Positions 1-8,328 of a stretch of DNA of 32,555 nucleotides are shown here, piece by piece. Under the pieces are notes generated by a model. It made no database searches. It worked only from the letters and a program-made list of their open reading frames with translations, and had not been told where the DNA came from. Location: IMG/VR virus record IMGVR_UViG_3300042922_001168, positions 1 to 32,555 of that record; one strand, given 5' to 3'. Position 1 is the stretch's first letter, and each line of letters starts with the position of its first letter. Position numbers and translations under genes: made by a program. The DNA comes from a virus.

Positions 1-211
1 CATCATACCACTCCACATGAAGTTCATAGGCAAGTTCGTCCAGAATACTCTCCGGAAGTTCATCAATCCTGGCAAGCAAAAGGCTGTTTTTAATCATACC
101 GGCAGCAAGCATGAACTGTGGAGTCAGTGCTGCACAAAAGCCCTGTGTAGTGATATCATTCTGCATGTATTTTGTTTGAAGCTTAAGAAGGTTAATGTTC
201 TCCAAATTCAT
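1..211 (-). CDS. Phage tail protein I (P2 gpI-like baseplate wedge), 3' end outside window
   Basis: About 70 N-terminal residues are present and the frame runs off the left edge. It starts MNLENINLLKLQ and reaches LDELAYELHVEWYD. That last segment matches the hallmark of P2 gpI-type tail proteins, which have an L-x-E-L-A-x-x-L-H-V-D-x-W box. The ATG at 211 follows a GGAGGA Shine-Dalgarno and comes 1 nt after the stop of the gpJ gene, as in the P2 order W-J-I. In the family it joins gpJ in the outer baseplate wedge that carries fibres. Identity rests on motif plus synteny. The C-terminal half cannot be assessed. Confidence 0.85.
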   Translation of the reverse strand, partial: MNLENINLLKLQTKYMQNDITTQGFCAALTPQFMLAAGMIKNSLLLARIDELPESILDELAYELHVEWYD

Positions 212-212
212 T

Positions 213-1340
213 TTATATCAATCCTCCATAGTTAAGTGTAACTGCTCCCGGCACCGCAACCTCATCCACGTCAACAGATGTATAAACCGGGTTTATGATA
301 TCAACTCTAAAAGCTCCGGAATTCAATATCAATTGTTTCAGGCTGTCAGGATTTACGGCTCGCCCAAGCTTTCCACTCTGCCAGGCCTGATACTGTTCAA
401 TTGCACCACCAGCATTTTCAATAGCAGCTCGAACAGAATTAACTTCTGCCGCCTTATCCTGACTTATATAATAAGTAAGATTGATTGTATATGTTATTGT
501 TCCTGGTGCTGATGTTATAACCTGATCAGTCAGGGGACGGACCTTTTTGCTGCTGCATTTTTCAAGTACCTTATCAAGGACTGTCTGGGATGGGATCTCC
601 CCACCAGTCATTAAAACAGTAATTTTAACCTGTCCTGCTGCAGGTGACGTAATTGATATGTCCGATATGTTCTGATCAGCGGTTTTAGCCCAGTATATAT
701 ATGCATCTTCCGGACCGGCAGTGGACATTTTAGCAGGTGACTGCCTGATCCTTTCCCGGTATCCGGACCATACATTCACTCCGTCATCATCTGATTCCAC
801 ATCGGAGCCGCCTGCGCTCGTGGTGATATTAACCACACCCGATACATATGGCACCAGATCAACCAGCTTGTTGATCTGTCCGGCAGCAAATCCGTTGTAA
901 CTTGATCCGGCTTCCAGACTAACAGCATCAACATTACCGTTAAGACTTCCTGCAGGGATTATCAGAACATCCCTTGTGGCGAAATATATCTTTCCGTCCG
1001 GAGTAACCCTGGTACCTGAAGGAACCACCGTATTTATAACCTGGGCCGTTGATAATGAGAACCTGATCACCACACTGGCATTTTGAGCCTGTAGCCTTGG
1101 AGTATCTGTTCTTTCTCCCAGCGCATCAAGCAGCTCCCCCGTTGCATATCTCAATAGGTTGTATCTGCCGGTATTGTTTATAGAGTTGTATATTGCAACC
1201 AGGACAGGTACCATATTGGATAGGAACTGCCTTCTTTCATCCCCCGGATAAAATACTTCTCCGGTGAACTGTTCAAACTGATTTATGAGGTTGTCATTTA
1301 TTGCCTCGCTGTCTGTTTCTACAAAATTAATTTCACTCAT
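213..1340 (-). CDS. Baseplate assembly protein J (P2 gpJ / Mu gp47 family)
   Basis: 375 aa, starting MSEINFVET. Typical gpJ segments are visible: an N-terminal helical part with ALGERTDTPRL, a central AGSSYNGFAAGQINKLVD loop region, and a GPEDAYIYWAKTAD motif followed by the Ig-like C-terminal part. In P2 and Mu relatives gpJ forms the baseplate wedge core with gpW and gpI, and it triggers sheath contraction. The ATG overlaps the upstream W stop (ATGA), which indicates translational coupling. gpI follows at once. Length and order fit the family. Confidence 0.92.
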   Translation of the reverse strand: MSEINFVETDSEAINDNLINQFEQFTGEVFYPGDERRQFLSNMVPVLVAIYNSINNTGRYNLLRYATGELLDALGERTDTPRLQAQNASVVIRFSLSTAQVINTVVPSGTRVTPDGKIYFATRDVLIIPAGSLNGNVDAVSLEAGSSYNGFAAGQINKLVDLVPYVSGVVNITTSAGGSDVESDDDGVNVWSGYRERIRQSPAKMSTAGPEDAYIYWAKTADQNISDISITSPAAGQVKITVLMTGGEIPSQTVLDKVLEKCSSKKVRPLTDQVITSAPGTITYTINLTYYISQDKAAEVNSVRAAIENAGGAIEQYQAWQSGKLGRAVNPDSLKQLILNSGAFRVDIINPVYTSVDVDEVAVPGAVTLNYGGLI

Positions 1341-1639
1341 ATGTCTACCACCACCTCAAGCTGTATATTACCATCCTCATCGGTGCCTGCATGAAGTACT
1401 TCAATCAAAGTCGCACGAGGTTCGCGCTGCTGGATCAGGTCGGTTATCTCTGCTGTAGCCAGGGCGATTGCATCATCTGAAGGCTTATCTATAAAATCAC
1501 CGGACAGGCCCAGTGTCCTGTCATATGCTACTTCATATTTTCGAGTCTGCAGAAGATTCACGATATTCTGTATAACACGGTTATTCCCTTTTGTACCCCA
1601 TTTCAGAGACATTGTTGATGTATCAATATTAACTACCAT
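1337..1639 (-). CDS. Baseplate wedge protein W (GPW/gp25 family)
   Basis: 100 aa. It contains the gp25-like core: WGTKGNNRVIQNIVNLLQT, then YDRTLGLSGDFIDKP, then an acidic IQQREPRATLIEV stretch. These match the gp25/gpW fold of contractile baseplates. The protein links the wedge to the sheath initiator. It overlaps the end of the U-like gene upstream and shares an ATGA overlap with J downstream, so U-like, W, J and I form a tightly coupled unit. A GGGAGGG Shine-Dalgarno precedes the ATG. Confidence 0.92.
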   Translation of the reverse strand: MVVNIDTSTMSLKWGTKGNNRVIQNIVNLLQTRKYEVAYDRTLGLSGDFIDKPSDDAIALATAEITDLIQQREPRATLIEVLHAGTDEDGNIQLEVVVDI

Positions 1640-2214
1640 TGCATGTTCCGCCCTCCCATCACACCGCCTGACACTGCTATTACTGCATTGCTGTTTGTCC
1701 GTTTCTGAGTTGATTTGTCCGAGCCGGAAATAAGGCTGTCCAGTATGCTTTTATCACTTGCGGTAACGCCCTTTGCCTTGGCTGTACCCTTTTTTAAAGA
1801 TGAGCTTGCTTTGGCACTACCGGCCCTGACGTATTCCTCGAACTGGAGCTGTAGGGTTCCCTTGATCAAATTTCCTTTTTTATCAATCAGGGTGTCCCCC
1901 AGACTGACATTCGTAAGAAGCCATTTAGCTCCGAAGGGCTTGGTTCCAAGTATGAAATTCTGAGCCTTTTGTGAAGTCATGATTGCCTTCCAGCTGTCAA
2001 ATTCCGATTGAACGTTATAGCCAAAAGAAATATTCAAAGGAATACTGAAACTCATGGTCTCAAGATCAGCTCCCTTTATATATGTGCTTGGCTTCTTCCC
2101 TGCAACATCCTGCTTTTCAGTCTGTAGACCACTACCGGTTGTAAACTCGGTCAGTGTATATACTTTCTTATTACTTACCTGAAATGTCTTTCCTGCAAAT
2201 GATGCTATTGCCAT
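1633..2214 (-). CDS. Tail protein, P2 gpU-like (probable tail terminator or baseplate component)
   Basis: 193 aa from the ATG at 2214, where GAGGAG lies 9 nt upstream; the open frame begins three codons earlier at a TTG. The protein begins MAIASFAGKTFQVSNKK and has the strand pattern of gpU-type proteins: KGADLETMSFSIPL, then a hydrophobic SEFDSWKAIM helix, then LTNVSLGDTLID and LQLQFEEYV. The C-terminal 55 residues are rich in Lys, Ser and Ala and look disordered. In P2, gpU lies between T and X, but here the gene sits between V and W. The U assignment is by sequence pattern only. A Firmicute-specific baseplate component is the alternative. Confidence 0.5.
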   Translation of the reverse strand: MAIASFAGKTFQVSNKKVYTLTEFTTGSGLQTEKQDVAGKKPSTYIKGADLETMSFSIPLNISFGYNVQSEFDSWKAIMTSQKAQNFILGTKPFGAKWLLTNVSLGDTLIDKKGNLIKGTLQLQFEEYVRAGSAKASSSLKKGTAKAKGVTASDKSILDSLISGSDKSTQKRTNSNAVIAVSGGVMGGRNMQW

Positions 2215-2227
2215 GCTTCTCAACTCC

Positions 2228-2425
2228 TCAATACTTTGCCATAACGAGACTATCTGACATACTATCTGAAAAAACCGCTACAACAACCATGCCATTGACC
2301 TCCAGAAGCCCGACATTCTGTGAAACCGGGATCTCCGGTGTAATGATGTTGTCCATATCCGGAAGAATGATTCTTGCTTTCCGGGTAGTATTATCAACAG
2401 TTGAAACCTGTCCTTTTAAAATCAT
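2228..2425 (-). CDS. Small OB-fold protein, V-like baseplate spike component
   Basis: 65 aa: a start like MILKGQVSTVDNTTRKARI, then PVSQNVGLLEVNGMVVVAVF. This is the alternating-strand pattern of the OB domain of gpV/gp45-type spike proteins (G-x-V-x-x-V-D at the first strand, then P-V near the middle). No beta-helical tip is present, so it would be the OB domain alone. It lies directly after the D hub gene (TAATG overlap), where V-type spikes are expected. Function is inferred from fold pattern and position. A shortened spike that recruits a separate tip protein is possible. Confidence 0.5.
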   Translation of the reverse strand: MILKGQVSTVDNTTRKARIILPDMDNIITPEIPVSQNVGLLEVNGMVVVAVFSDSMSDSLVMAKY

Positions 2426-3348
2426 TAGTATCCCTCCAGTGGTTTTCTTAATCTGAGTACCGTCTTTTTGTCCTTCAACTTGTGGATCGCCTGTTCTATA
2501 AAGTATTTGCCGTTTGCCAGTCCTACACCATCTATCTCCACACAGCTGCCTGCTGCCAGCTCAGGATCCAATTCAATCTGTACCTTACCGGTATTCTCAC
2601 TTTTGTTGGCAGCCCTTAACAGTCCTTTGCAGTACCGCTCAGCTTCGGCCAGACTTGTGACATATACCCGTGGTTTTAAAACCGGTCCTGATGGAGCTGA
2701 TTCCGGTTTAAATTCTTTTGTTATTGTACCGGCAAGTGTGCTGCAGCTTATTACACATTTTGAATACAGCCCTGTGGAAGCTGCCTTGAATTCATAATCG
2801 CCGTCAAACTGCTCCAAAGATATTGTTTTGACTGCTGCCTTTGTTTCAAAATTAATCTCCGAATAGATAACAACTTTACTGTTACAGATTTTCAGTGAAT
2901 AGCCCTCAAAGATACACCGGTGCAGAAGGAAATCAAAGTCAGTTTCATTGATCTGATCAATTCTTTCATACAGGTGATCCGGTATACCAAAGGTTTGTAA
3001 AGTAAATCCATATGCATTTGATATTTCCATTGCCATTTGCATGAACCGTATTGCCTCCCATGCCTTTGTCTTTCCTGTTTTTGCTCCGGGAGGTAAGGAT
3101 AAACCTTTCAGACGGATACTTCCCCTGCTCTGATTTATATAATCGGTAAACATTACACCGGAAGAAAAACCGCCTTCAAGAACATTTATTTTATGTCCCT
3201 TCAGCGGCTTCCATTTACTCCATAGACCTTCCGTGTCGGCAAAGCTTAAATCAATACTGTCTGCACATCCTCCGGCATTGTCAATGATATCTGCCTTCCG
3301 TATTTCAATAGAATTGGTTATATCTACGCCTTCATAAATAATATTCAT
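2425..3348 (-). CDS. Late control D-type tail hub protein (gpD / gp27 / VgrG N-domain family)
   Basis: 307 aa from the ATG at 3348, with GGTGAT just upstream. The open frame extends 14 codons further, but that part overlaps the X gene and lacks a good ribosome site. Segments typical of gpD hubs are present: DSIDLSFADTEGLWSKWKP, LKGLSLPPGAKTGK, and YERIDQINETDFDFLLHRC, then EGYSLKI. In contractile tails the hub trimer joins the tube to the spike and baseplate. X lies upstream and the OB-fold spike gene downstream, the order seen in P2-like tails. P2 gpD is also the Ogr-regulated late control gene, hence the name; no regulatory role is implied here. Confidence 0.88.
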   Translation of the reverse strand: MNIIYEGVDITNSIEIRKADIIDNAGGCADSIDLSFADTEGLWSKWKPLKGHKINVLEGGFSSGVMFTDYINQSRGSIRLKGLSLPPGAKTGKTKAWEAIRFMQMAMEISNAYGFTLQTFGIPDHLYERIDQINETDFDFLLHRCIFEGYSLKICNSKVVIYSEINFETKAAVKTISLEQFDGDYEFKAASTGLYSKCVISCSTLAGTITKEFKPESAPSGPVLKPRVYVTSLAEAERYCKGLLRAANKSENTGKVQIELDPELAAGSCVEIDGVGLANGKYFIEQAIHKLKDKKTVLRLRKPLEGY

Positions 3349-3352
3349 ATCA

Positions 3353-3592
3353 TCACCTTTTCCATGGAGGAAGTACTTCCGGAGCTGCATCTTCTACTAT
3401 TGGTATTTTCAGAACAATGCCCTGGTCAAAAATTATCACAGTGCAGCATTCCGGATTTGCCTCTATTATTCTTGATGCATAGGCTTCATCATCATAGAAG
3501 TCCAGGGCAATCATATCAAATGTATCTCCCTGAAGTGTTGTATACTCATAATATCCATTGTCAAGCAAATGATACACGCCCCTTGTCTTCAT
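3353..3592 (-). CDS. Tail protein X (LysM-like, P2 gpX)
   Basis: 79 aa. YEYTTLQGDTFDMIALDFY is the LysM-type start of gpX proteins, RIIEANPEC is the second helix, and the C-terminus VLPPWKR matches the L-P-P-W-K ending typical of gpX. It is thought to help tail tip or baseplate assembly. The start overlaps the 3' end of the tape-measure gene by about 30 nt, and the stop lies just before the D start. Strong family match despite the small size. Confidence 0.9.
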   Translation of the reverse strand: MKTRGVYHLLDNGYYEYTTLQGDTFDMIALDFYDDEAYASRIIEANPECCTVIIFDQGIVLKIPIVEDAAPEVLPPWKR

Positions 3593-5489
3593 AGAATTCT
3601 TCCATTACTTGAAGTATATATTCCCTGGCCATTTTAACACCGTTAGTCACATCTTCCTTATTACTTACCGGGCCATTGAAATTAAAGGTCAGTGATATTC
3701 CCGTTCCTGCTACTGAAGGCTGAGCACCTATCGCCTTGGCTGTCTGATTTAATAATGACAAACTCCGGGGATTTTTATACTTGATGGGGATAGCTGCCTC
3801 AAGTCCGGCTTCTCCGAATATTGAAGGCTGGTTTGTAAAACCTCCCTGGGCGAATGTCGGAATTGTGGGAATCTGCATGTCTATGCCTATTTTACTACCT
3901 ATAAAACCGGCTACTTTATTAAAGCCTCCCAGAAAATGGTTCACAAAACCTACACCTATGTTCAAATATCCCTTCAGGCTGTCAACGATATCGTTCCATA
4001 TCATACCAAAAATATTTTTAATATTTTCCCATGCCCCACTCCAGTTGCCGGAAAATACATTCATAACAAAATCAATCAGTTCGGTCAGGACATTGATCAT
4101 AGATGTAATTCTATCGGCTACGAACTGGATTATTGGCATTACGATCTCCATGGCATTTCCAAGGGTAAAGGCCAAATGGTCTGCCACAAGCTGTATCAGT
4201 GGAAGTAGCTTATTAAACAATGGCATAAGTGCACTTGCTATCTGATTTATTATATTCCCCAGGAATCCGATTATCTGTGCAATAACAGGCAAAATAGGTT
4301 TTAAAACACTGCTGATCATATTAAGTAAAGGCGGCAGCAAAGGCAAAATACTCTCAACCACCTGAGAAATTACCGGAGTCAAATCCTTCAAGAATCCTCC
4401 CACCATGGAAAAAACATCTGAGAATATCGGCCCCAGCTCGGTGGCTGTGGACATGAGAACAGGCAGCAGTTTCTGTACCAATGTAATAATTGCCGGCAAA
4501 ATCGGACTGTTTGCAAACTGTTTGAATATGTCCATTACAACCGGACCAATCTGCTGGAACATTCCCAGTATGTCCGGCAAAAACCCAGATACTTTTTCAG
4601 CCATCTTTGAAATACCATTCCCGATTTTTTCTATATCGATCTTATCAATCAGGGAGTTCAGCACCTGAAAGCCTCTGGTTAATGTCGGTAACGCCTTTAC
4701 AGCAATCTTTGCAATTGTTTCCTGGAACTTCGTATCAAATAACCTTTTCTGGTTTGCATAGGAGTTCTCCAATGTCTTTGCAAAGTCACCCTGAGCATCC
4801 TTTGACACTTCCATAAGGTATCCGTATCTCAATGCCACCTGGGATGCCTGATCCATTTGACTGTAAGACGTCTTGATACCTTTTGCCAGAGCAAAAGCCT
4901 CCATATTGGCCACAGACATATTGACACCAAGTTGTTTAAGTGGTTCTGTTTCACCACTGATTCCTGACCTGATCTTTTCAAATGAGTCATCCTGAGCCAG
5001 GTTATAGAATGATGCAAAATCACCGGATAGGCCGGATAAGTTTTCCGACATTGTAACCAGGGATTGTCCGGTTATACCACTGCTTTTCATCATGGCACCC
5101 AGGGTACCGGTATACTGTTTTGCCTGTAGTTCTGATAGGCCAAAGGCTTCCAGTGCAGTCTGGGACCATTTGTTGATCTGATTCGCATTATCTCTAAAGG
5201 TGGTATCCACAACATTCTGGACTTCCGTAAGACTTGAAGCAAGTTCAATACCTTGGGCACCCAATTCCCTTACCTTTTCAGTCACTCTGCTGACTGCATT
5301 ACTAAGTAGATTTCCTACAAATACACCTTTAATGATGTTACCGGCACTGGATAGACCGGAGGCAGATTTTGCTGCAGTTTTTGAAAGCTTTGTTGTTTCA
5401 CCCTGAGCCACTCTTAAGGCTTTTTGCAGTGAAGGATCCACCTTTCCTGCCAGTACAATTAATGCCTCTAATTCTTTACTTCCTGCCAC
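3561..5489 (-). CDS. Tail tape measure protein (P2 gpT-like)
   Basis: 642 aa from the GTG at 5489, which has GGAGG 8 nt upstream; the frame is open further back but that segment lies inside E'. The N-terminus (MAGSKELEALIVLAGKVDPSLQ) and the following ETTKLSKTAAK region are helical. Residues about 310 to 480 hold repeated hydrophobic helices rich in ILPLLPPLLN-type segments, as in tape measures. The C-terminus has FAQGGFTNQPSIFGEAGLEAAIP, a common tape-measure tail motif. The length would set a tail of roughly 100 nm. It follows the E/E' chaperone pair and overlaps E' by 14 nt, which supports the start chosen. Confidence 0.93.
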   Translation of the reverse strand: MAGSKELEALIVLAGKVDPSLQKALRVAQGETTKLSKTAAKSASGLSSAGNIIKGVFVGNLLSNAVSRVTEKVRELGAQGIELASSLTEVQNVVDTTFRDNANQINKWSQTALEAFGLSELQAKQYTGTLGAMMKSSGITGQSLVTMSENLSGLSGDFASFYNLAQDDSFEKIRSGISGETEPLKQLGVNMSVANMEAFALAKGIKTSYSQMDQASQVALRYGYLMEVSKDAQGDFAKTLENSYANQKRLFDTKFQETIAKIAVKALPTLTRGFQVLNSLIDKIDIEKIGNGISKMAEKVSGFLPDILGMFQQIGPVVMDIFKQFANSPILPAIITLVQKLLPVLMSTATELGPIFSDVFSMVGGFLKDLTPVISQVVESILPLLPPLLNMISSVLKPILPVIAQIIGFLGNIINQIASALMPLFNKLLPLIQLVADHLAFTLGNAMEIVMPIIQFVADRITSMINVLTELIDFVMNVFSGNWSGAWENIKNIFGMIWNDIVDSLKGYLNIGVGFVNHFLGGFNKVAGFIGSKIGIDMQIPTIPTFAQGGFTNQPSIFGEAGLEAAIPIKYKNPRSLSLLNQTAKAIGAQPSVAGTGISLTFNFNGPVSNKEDVTNGVKMAREYILQVMEEFYEDKGRVSFA

Positions 5490-5960
5490 CAGCAGCACCT
5501 CCCATCTGCTTTCTGGCTTTCTCGGCTTCGTCGGCCAGATCCTCATAGAACTCTACAAAATCAACAAGGGGCATGTTCAAACAATCCCCTCTGGTAGTAG
5601 AAGTATTCATTGTTATCTGTGCAGCTGCCATCCGGATATATGTTTCGCTTACATATCCTCCGAATCGAGAAAGAAAAAATCCCGCACCAGCTTCTCAGCT
5701 CTTGCAGAATCCTTGGCACTCAATAACAAAACGATTTCCTTCTGATCAATATCCTGATTCACCTTTGCCACAGCTTCTGCAAATATGAACAGGTGATAAT
5801 CACTGTCCAGTTCCTGCACTGAAATGACATTGCCGGCTTTTTTGTATGCTTTACCTGCGTTCATTTTGTCCTGGGCAGTCAGATTATCAAAATCATATTT
5901 AATTTCCTTTACTTCAGCTCCATTGACCATTATTGGTTTTCTCAATGCAAATGTTTCCAT
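5476..5960 (-). CDS. Tail assembly chaperone E-E' fusion made by programmed -1 frameshift
   Basis: The E frame contains T TTT TTC at 5679 to 5673, read in phase as GAT TTT TTC. A -1 slip there leaves the E frame before its TAA at 5649 and continues as FLSRFGGYVSETY through MPLVDFVEFYEDLADEAEK to a TAA at 5476. This gives 161 aa against 103 for E alone. The E' part is open with no stop across the E stop and ends inside the tape-measure start, the layout of P2 E/E+E' and lambda G/GT. In those systems both forms bind the tape measure during tail assembly and are absent from virions. The slip itself is predicted. Confidence 0.78.
5649..5960 (-). CDS. Tail assembly chaperone E (unshifted product)
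   Basis: 103 aa, METFALRKPIMVNGAEVKEI... to RDFFFLDSEDM. The start has GGAGGG upstream. The opening (ALRKPI plus a VKEIKYDFDNLTAQD segment) resembles gpE-type chaperones of P2-like tails: an N-terminal strand pair followed by helices. It lies between the tail tube gene and the tape measure, as expected. A hairpin terminator separates it from the tube gene, which should lower its expression relative to sheath and tube. The last codons carry the slippery heptamer used to make the longer E-E' form. Confidence 0.85.
   Translation of the reverse strand: METFALRKPIMVNGAEVKEIKYDFDNLTAQDKMNAGKAYKKAGNVISVQELDSDYHLFIFAEAVAKVNQDIDQKEIVLLLSAKDSARAEKLVRDFFFLDSEDM
5673..5679 (-). promoter_or_regulatory. 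Slippery heptamer T TTT TTC for -1 ribosomal frameshifting
   Basis: The heptamer has the X XXY YYZ form in the zero frame of gene E, 22 nt before the E stop. It is followed by a purine-rich GGAGGA at about 16 nt, which could act as a stimulator or as an internal Shine-Dalgarno. The -1 frame is open for about 65 codons. This is the only such heptamer noticed near the E/E' junction. Confidence 0.75.
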
Positions 5961-6000
5961 CTACTAAACCCTCCGTTTCAATAAATAAGTTAAAAATTAA

Positions 6001-6025
6001 GAGCAGCCCTACGAAAGAGCTGCCC
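6001..6025 (-). terminator. Intra-operon hairpin terminator after the tail tube gene
   Basis: On the minus strand GGGCAGCTC pairs with GGGCTGCTC (9 bp including two G-U pairs) around a 7-nt loop, followed by TTAATTTTT. The hairpin overlaps the stop of the tube gene. It probably attenuates transcription so that sheath and tube are made in excess over the chaperone and tape measure. Confidence 0.6.
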
Positions 6026-6536
6026 TGCTACTTGCCATATAATCCACACCGTTTACAACATACTTGCCGTTGAGCTTGTCAACCAGTATTATTTCCACCC
6101 CGTTGATCAGCCTGCGGTAATACACTATTTCGAATTCACTTGATCCGTCGGCCGGTCCTCCGACTTCTATCTTGCCGGGATCATATTTCTTGTTGAACCC
6201 GGTCATAAATACCTTGTTAACCTGTATTCCAATGCTCATATCACTGGAATCAAGGCTGTCATTTGTCCAAACAGTTTCAAACTTGATAGGTCCCGGCCTG
6301 GACAGCATGGCATATTTTGAATTGTCTGACCTGTTGTTTACCGTAAAAGTCATACCACCTATCTGACCATATACCGGAAGATCTATTTCTCCCATGATCC
6401 CGGCACCCTTTATGGTGTCGGTCATTTTTTCAATTGACGGAAGCTGAAGGTCTGCAGAATCATCAATCAACTGCATGTTTCCACTTGGTTCACTGGCCTT
6501 GAGTTTATAGTCTATTGTCTTGTTACTTATTTTCAT
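6009..6536 (-). CDS. Major tail tube protein (P2 FII family)
   Basis: 175 aa. It has the FII pattern: early LPSIEKMTDTIKGAGIMGEID, then PVYGQIGGMTFTVNNRSD, RPGPIKFETVW, and a C-terminal YYRRLINGVEIILVDKLNGK followed by VNGVDY. In P2-like tails it polymerises as the inner tube inside the sheath. Its ATG overlaps the sheath stop (TAATG), which indicates translational coupling of the two most abundant tail proteins. A terminator hairpin follows. Family assignment is firm. Confidence 0.95.
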   Translation of the reverse strand: MKISNKTIDYKLKASEPSGNMQLIDDSADLQLPSIEKMTDTIKGAGIMGEIDLPVYGQIGGMTFTVNNRSDNSKYAMLSRPGPIKFETVWTNDSLDSSDMSIGIQVNKVFMTGFNKKYDPGKIEVGGPADGSSEFEIVYYRRLINGVEIILVDKLNGKYVVNGVDYMASSRAALS

Positions 6537-7774
6537 TAGCTCTCACCCCCAAACAAACTGTTTAGTCCCTGTGTGGTGTACTGAACTACAAAGGTAAGTG
6601 ACTTGCCGGGAGGTGTAGTTGTTGTTCTGATATCAAACTTGAAATCGCCCTCAACGATACTACTTACCGGATTGCTGGTTTCATTAAAATTAATTTCTGC
6701 AAACAACATCCTGCCGTCGCTTACCATGCTGTTCAGCCATACCTGTGCATCGTTAAGTATTGAATCCACCTTCGCCCTGTTGAGGGGCTGATCCACATCC
6801 TTCATATAATTTACCTGGAATGAATTTGTCAGATACATCATCATACGGATATTGCAATCAAACCTGTCCCGTGGATCCATGTCGGTACCGAATTTGTAGT
6901 TTCCGTTGTGTGGTCCCCATAGCACCCAGCTGCCTGCACGGTATGAAACCGATGTTATTCCCTCACTGTTCAGGTCATTTGCCTGCACTTCGTCAAAGTT
7001 GACAGCCGAACCATCAGCCAGGACGGTACCAGTGATCCCAAGCTGTTTGTTGGAGGGACTCTCGTAAGGAATATTTTCGTTTGCATGATCTGTGAGGCAC
7101 ATCCTGACAATTGCCAGTGTGGACAGCCAAAACTTCTTATCCCCTATTGTTACTTTCGGCCAGCAAACTTTTTCAAGTTTAGAGGTAAATGCATTGGTCT
7201 GCTTCCATGCCTTAGCTGCAGTAATTGTTTTAGCTGCAGCTGAATCAATATCAACAACACACATTGCATCCCAGTGGCCATTTATTTTCTGGCACTTCTC
7301 CAGCAAGGCAGCCTCCACTTCAGGCCTATGGCTCCACCCTGGTGCTGCCAGAATAGTTGGGATCATATTAAACATCTGGTAGATCAGGTCAACACAGGCA
7401 AGTCCCGTCCGCTTGCCGTCCGTACCAATGCCGCCTATGATATCGTCATCATCAACAGAATTTTCAACTGTGTGCACTGCGGGATCAAATACATTGATAA
7501 CCACAATGGGACCAATGCTTCCAATCTTATTTTTGAAGTGAGCATATACGGCTTCACAAAGGGTGTATTTACTCCAATCGTCAGAATAACCTATCTTCGC
7601 TTTTGCATCATCATAGCTGTTTATCAGCAGTGGTACATTTATCGCACCGGCACTTGATGTCAGCTGTTCAACTGGAGCAGTTCCGATATATACCGGCAAA
7701 GTGCCGATTCCAGAAATCGGTATACTGTCCTGAGTCGGTAACTGCTCACCATAGACACCATGTAAATATGACAT
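6536..7774 (-). CDS. Contractile tail sheath protein (P2 FI family)
   Basis: 412 aa from the ATG at 7774; an ATG four codons earlier overlaps the ribosome-binding purines and is less likely. Family features include YLHGVYGEQLPTQ near the start, IPTILAAPGWSHRPEV in the middle, and the C-terminal part with DRFDCNIRMMMYLTNSF and SIVEGDFKFDIRTTTTPPG, then LTFVVQYT. The sheath contracts around the tube during infection. The TAATG junction to the tube gene and the tail terminator candidate upstream match the P2-like order. This gene is what makes the particle a myovirus. Confidence 0.96.
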   Translation of the reverse strand: MSYLHGVYGEQLPTQDSIPISGIGTLPVYIGTAPVEQLTSSAGAINVPLLINSYDDAKAKIGYSDDWSKYTLCEAVYAHFKNKIGSIGPIVVINVFDPAVHTVENSVDDDDIIGGIGTDGKRTGLACVDLIYQMFNMIPTILAAPGWSHRPEVEAALLEKCQKINGHWDAMCVVDIDSAAAKTITAAKAWKQTNAFTSKLEKVCWPKVTIGDKKFWLSTLAIVRMCLTDHANENIPYESPSNKQLGITGTVLADGSAVNFDEVQANDLNSEGITSVSYRAGSWVLWGPHNGNYKFGTDMDPRDRFDCNIRMMMYLTNSFQVNYMKDVDQPLNRAKVDSILNDAQVWLNSMVSDGRMLFAEINFNETSNPVSSIVEGDFKFDIRTTTTPPGKSLTFVVQYTTQGLNSLFGGES

Positions 7775-7789
7775 CTTCTTCACCATCCT

Positions 7790-8323
7790 TTAAATATATT
7801 GGTTTAATATGTCAGGGACATAGCCCATTGATATACAGGAAACCCTGAATTTTAACCAGCCCATCCAGTGCGGATAAGGCTGTTCTTCATACATTCCCCA
7901 TGTAAAAGGCTGCTGGATGGTAGTTTTTCCACCTATCACAGCAGCCTTGGCCAGTTCCTCCCTGGCTCGGGTTCTTAAATTGATTACGTCCTTGTATCCC
8001 TCAAAATTGGGAGTGAACTTTCCGTCTTTGATAGTACCGCGACTGTATGTTACAAACGTCAACCGGATATCCATGCTTGCACCGTTGCCATCATCCTCGC
8101 CATTATCCATACCGATCACTATGCACGGTGTTGCCGGCACGTCCTGCAGGAGCTCCTCCGGCTTCATATTTTCGGGAAGTTTTGGAGGTATCCAGCCCAC
8201 ATGGACCGAAGGATTTATCAATTCATATGTTTTGTCCTCCGTAGGTTTTTGAAGCTTTATCCTGGATGCAACATTTTCTGCAAGGAATCTCTGAAGCACC
8301 TCAAGAATAATATTTTCTGTCAT
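7790..8323 (-). CDS. Putative tail terminator/completion protein
   Basis: 177 aa from the ATG at 8323 (AGAGG 9 nt upstream). No family recognised with certainty. It has an N-terminal helix (ILEVLQRFLAENVAS), a mid region VPATPCIVIGMDNGEDDGNG followed by a strand IRLTFVTYSRG, and a C-terminal strand WLKFRVSCISMGYVP. This alternating pattern and the position between gpZ and the sheath gene are what tail-terminator proteins (lambda gpU or similar neck proteins) show. It overlaps neither neighbour but is closely packed. Function is inferred from position. Confidence 0.5.
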   Translation of the reverse strand: MTENIILEVLQRFLAENVASRIKLQKPTEDKTYELINPSVHVGWIPPKLPENMKPEELLQDVPATPCIVIGMDNGEDDGNGASMDIRLTFVTYSRGTIKDGKFTPNFEGYKDVINLRTRAREELAKAAVIGGKTTIQQPFTWGMYEEQPYPHWMGWLKFRVSCISMGYVPDILNQYI

Positions 8324-8328
8324 AATGA

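Noticed and set aside
3781-4245. Long plus-strand frame across the tape-measure gene
   Set aside because: It is a shadow of the strongly supported minus-strand coding sequence and has no ribosome site.
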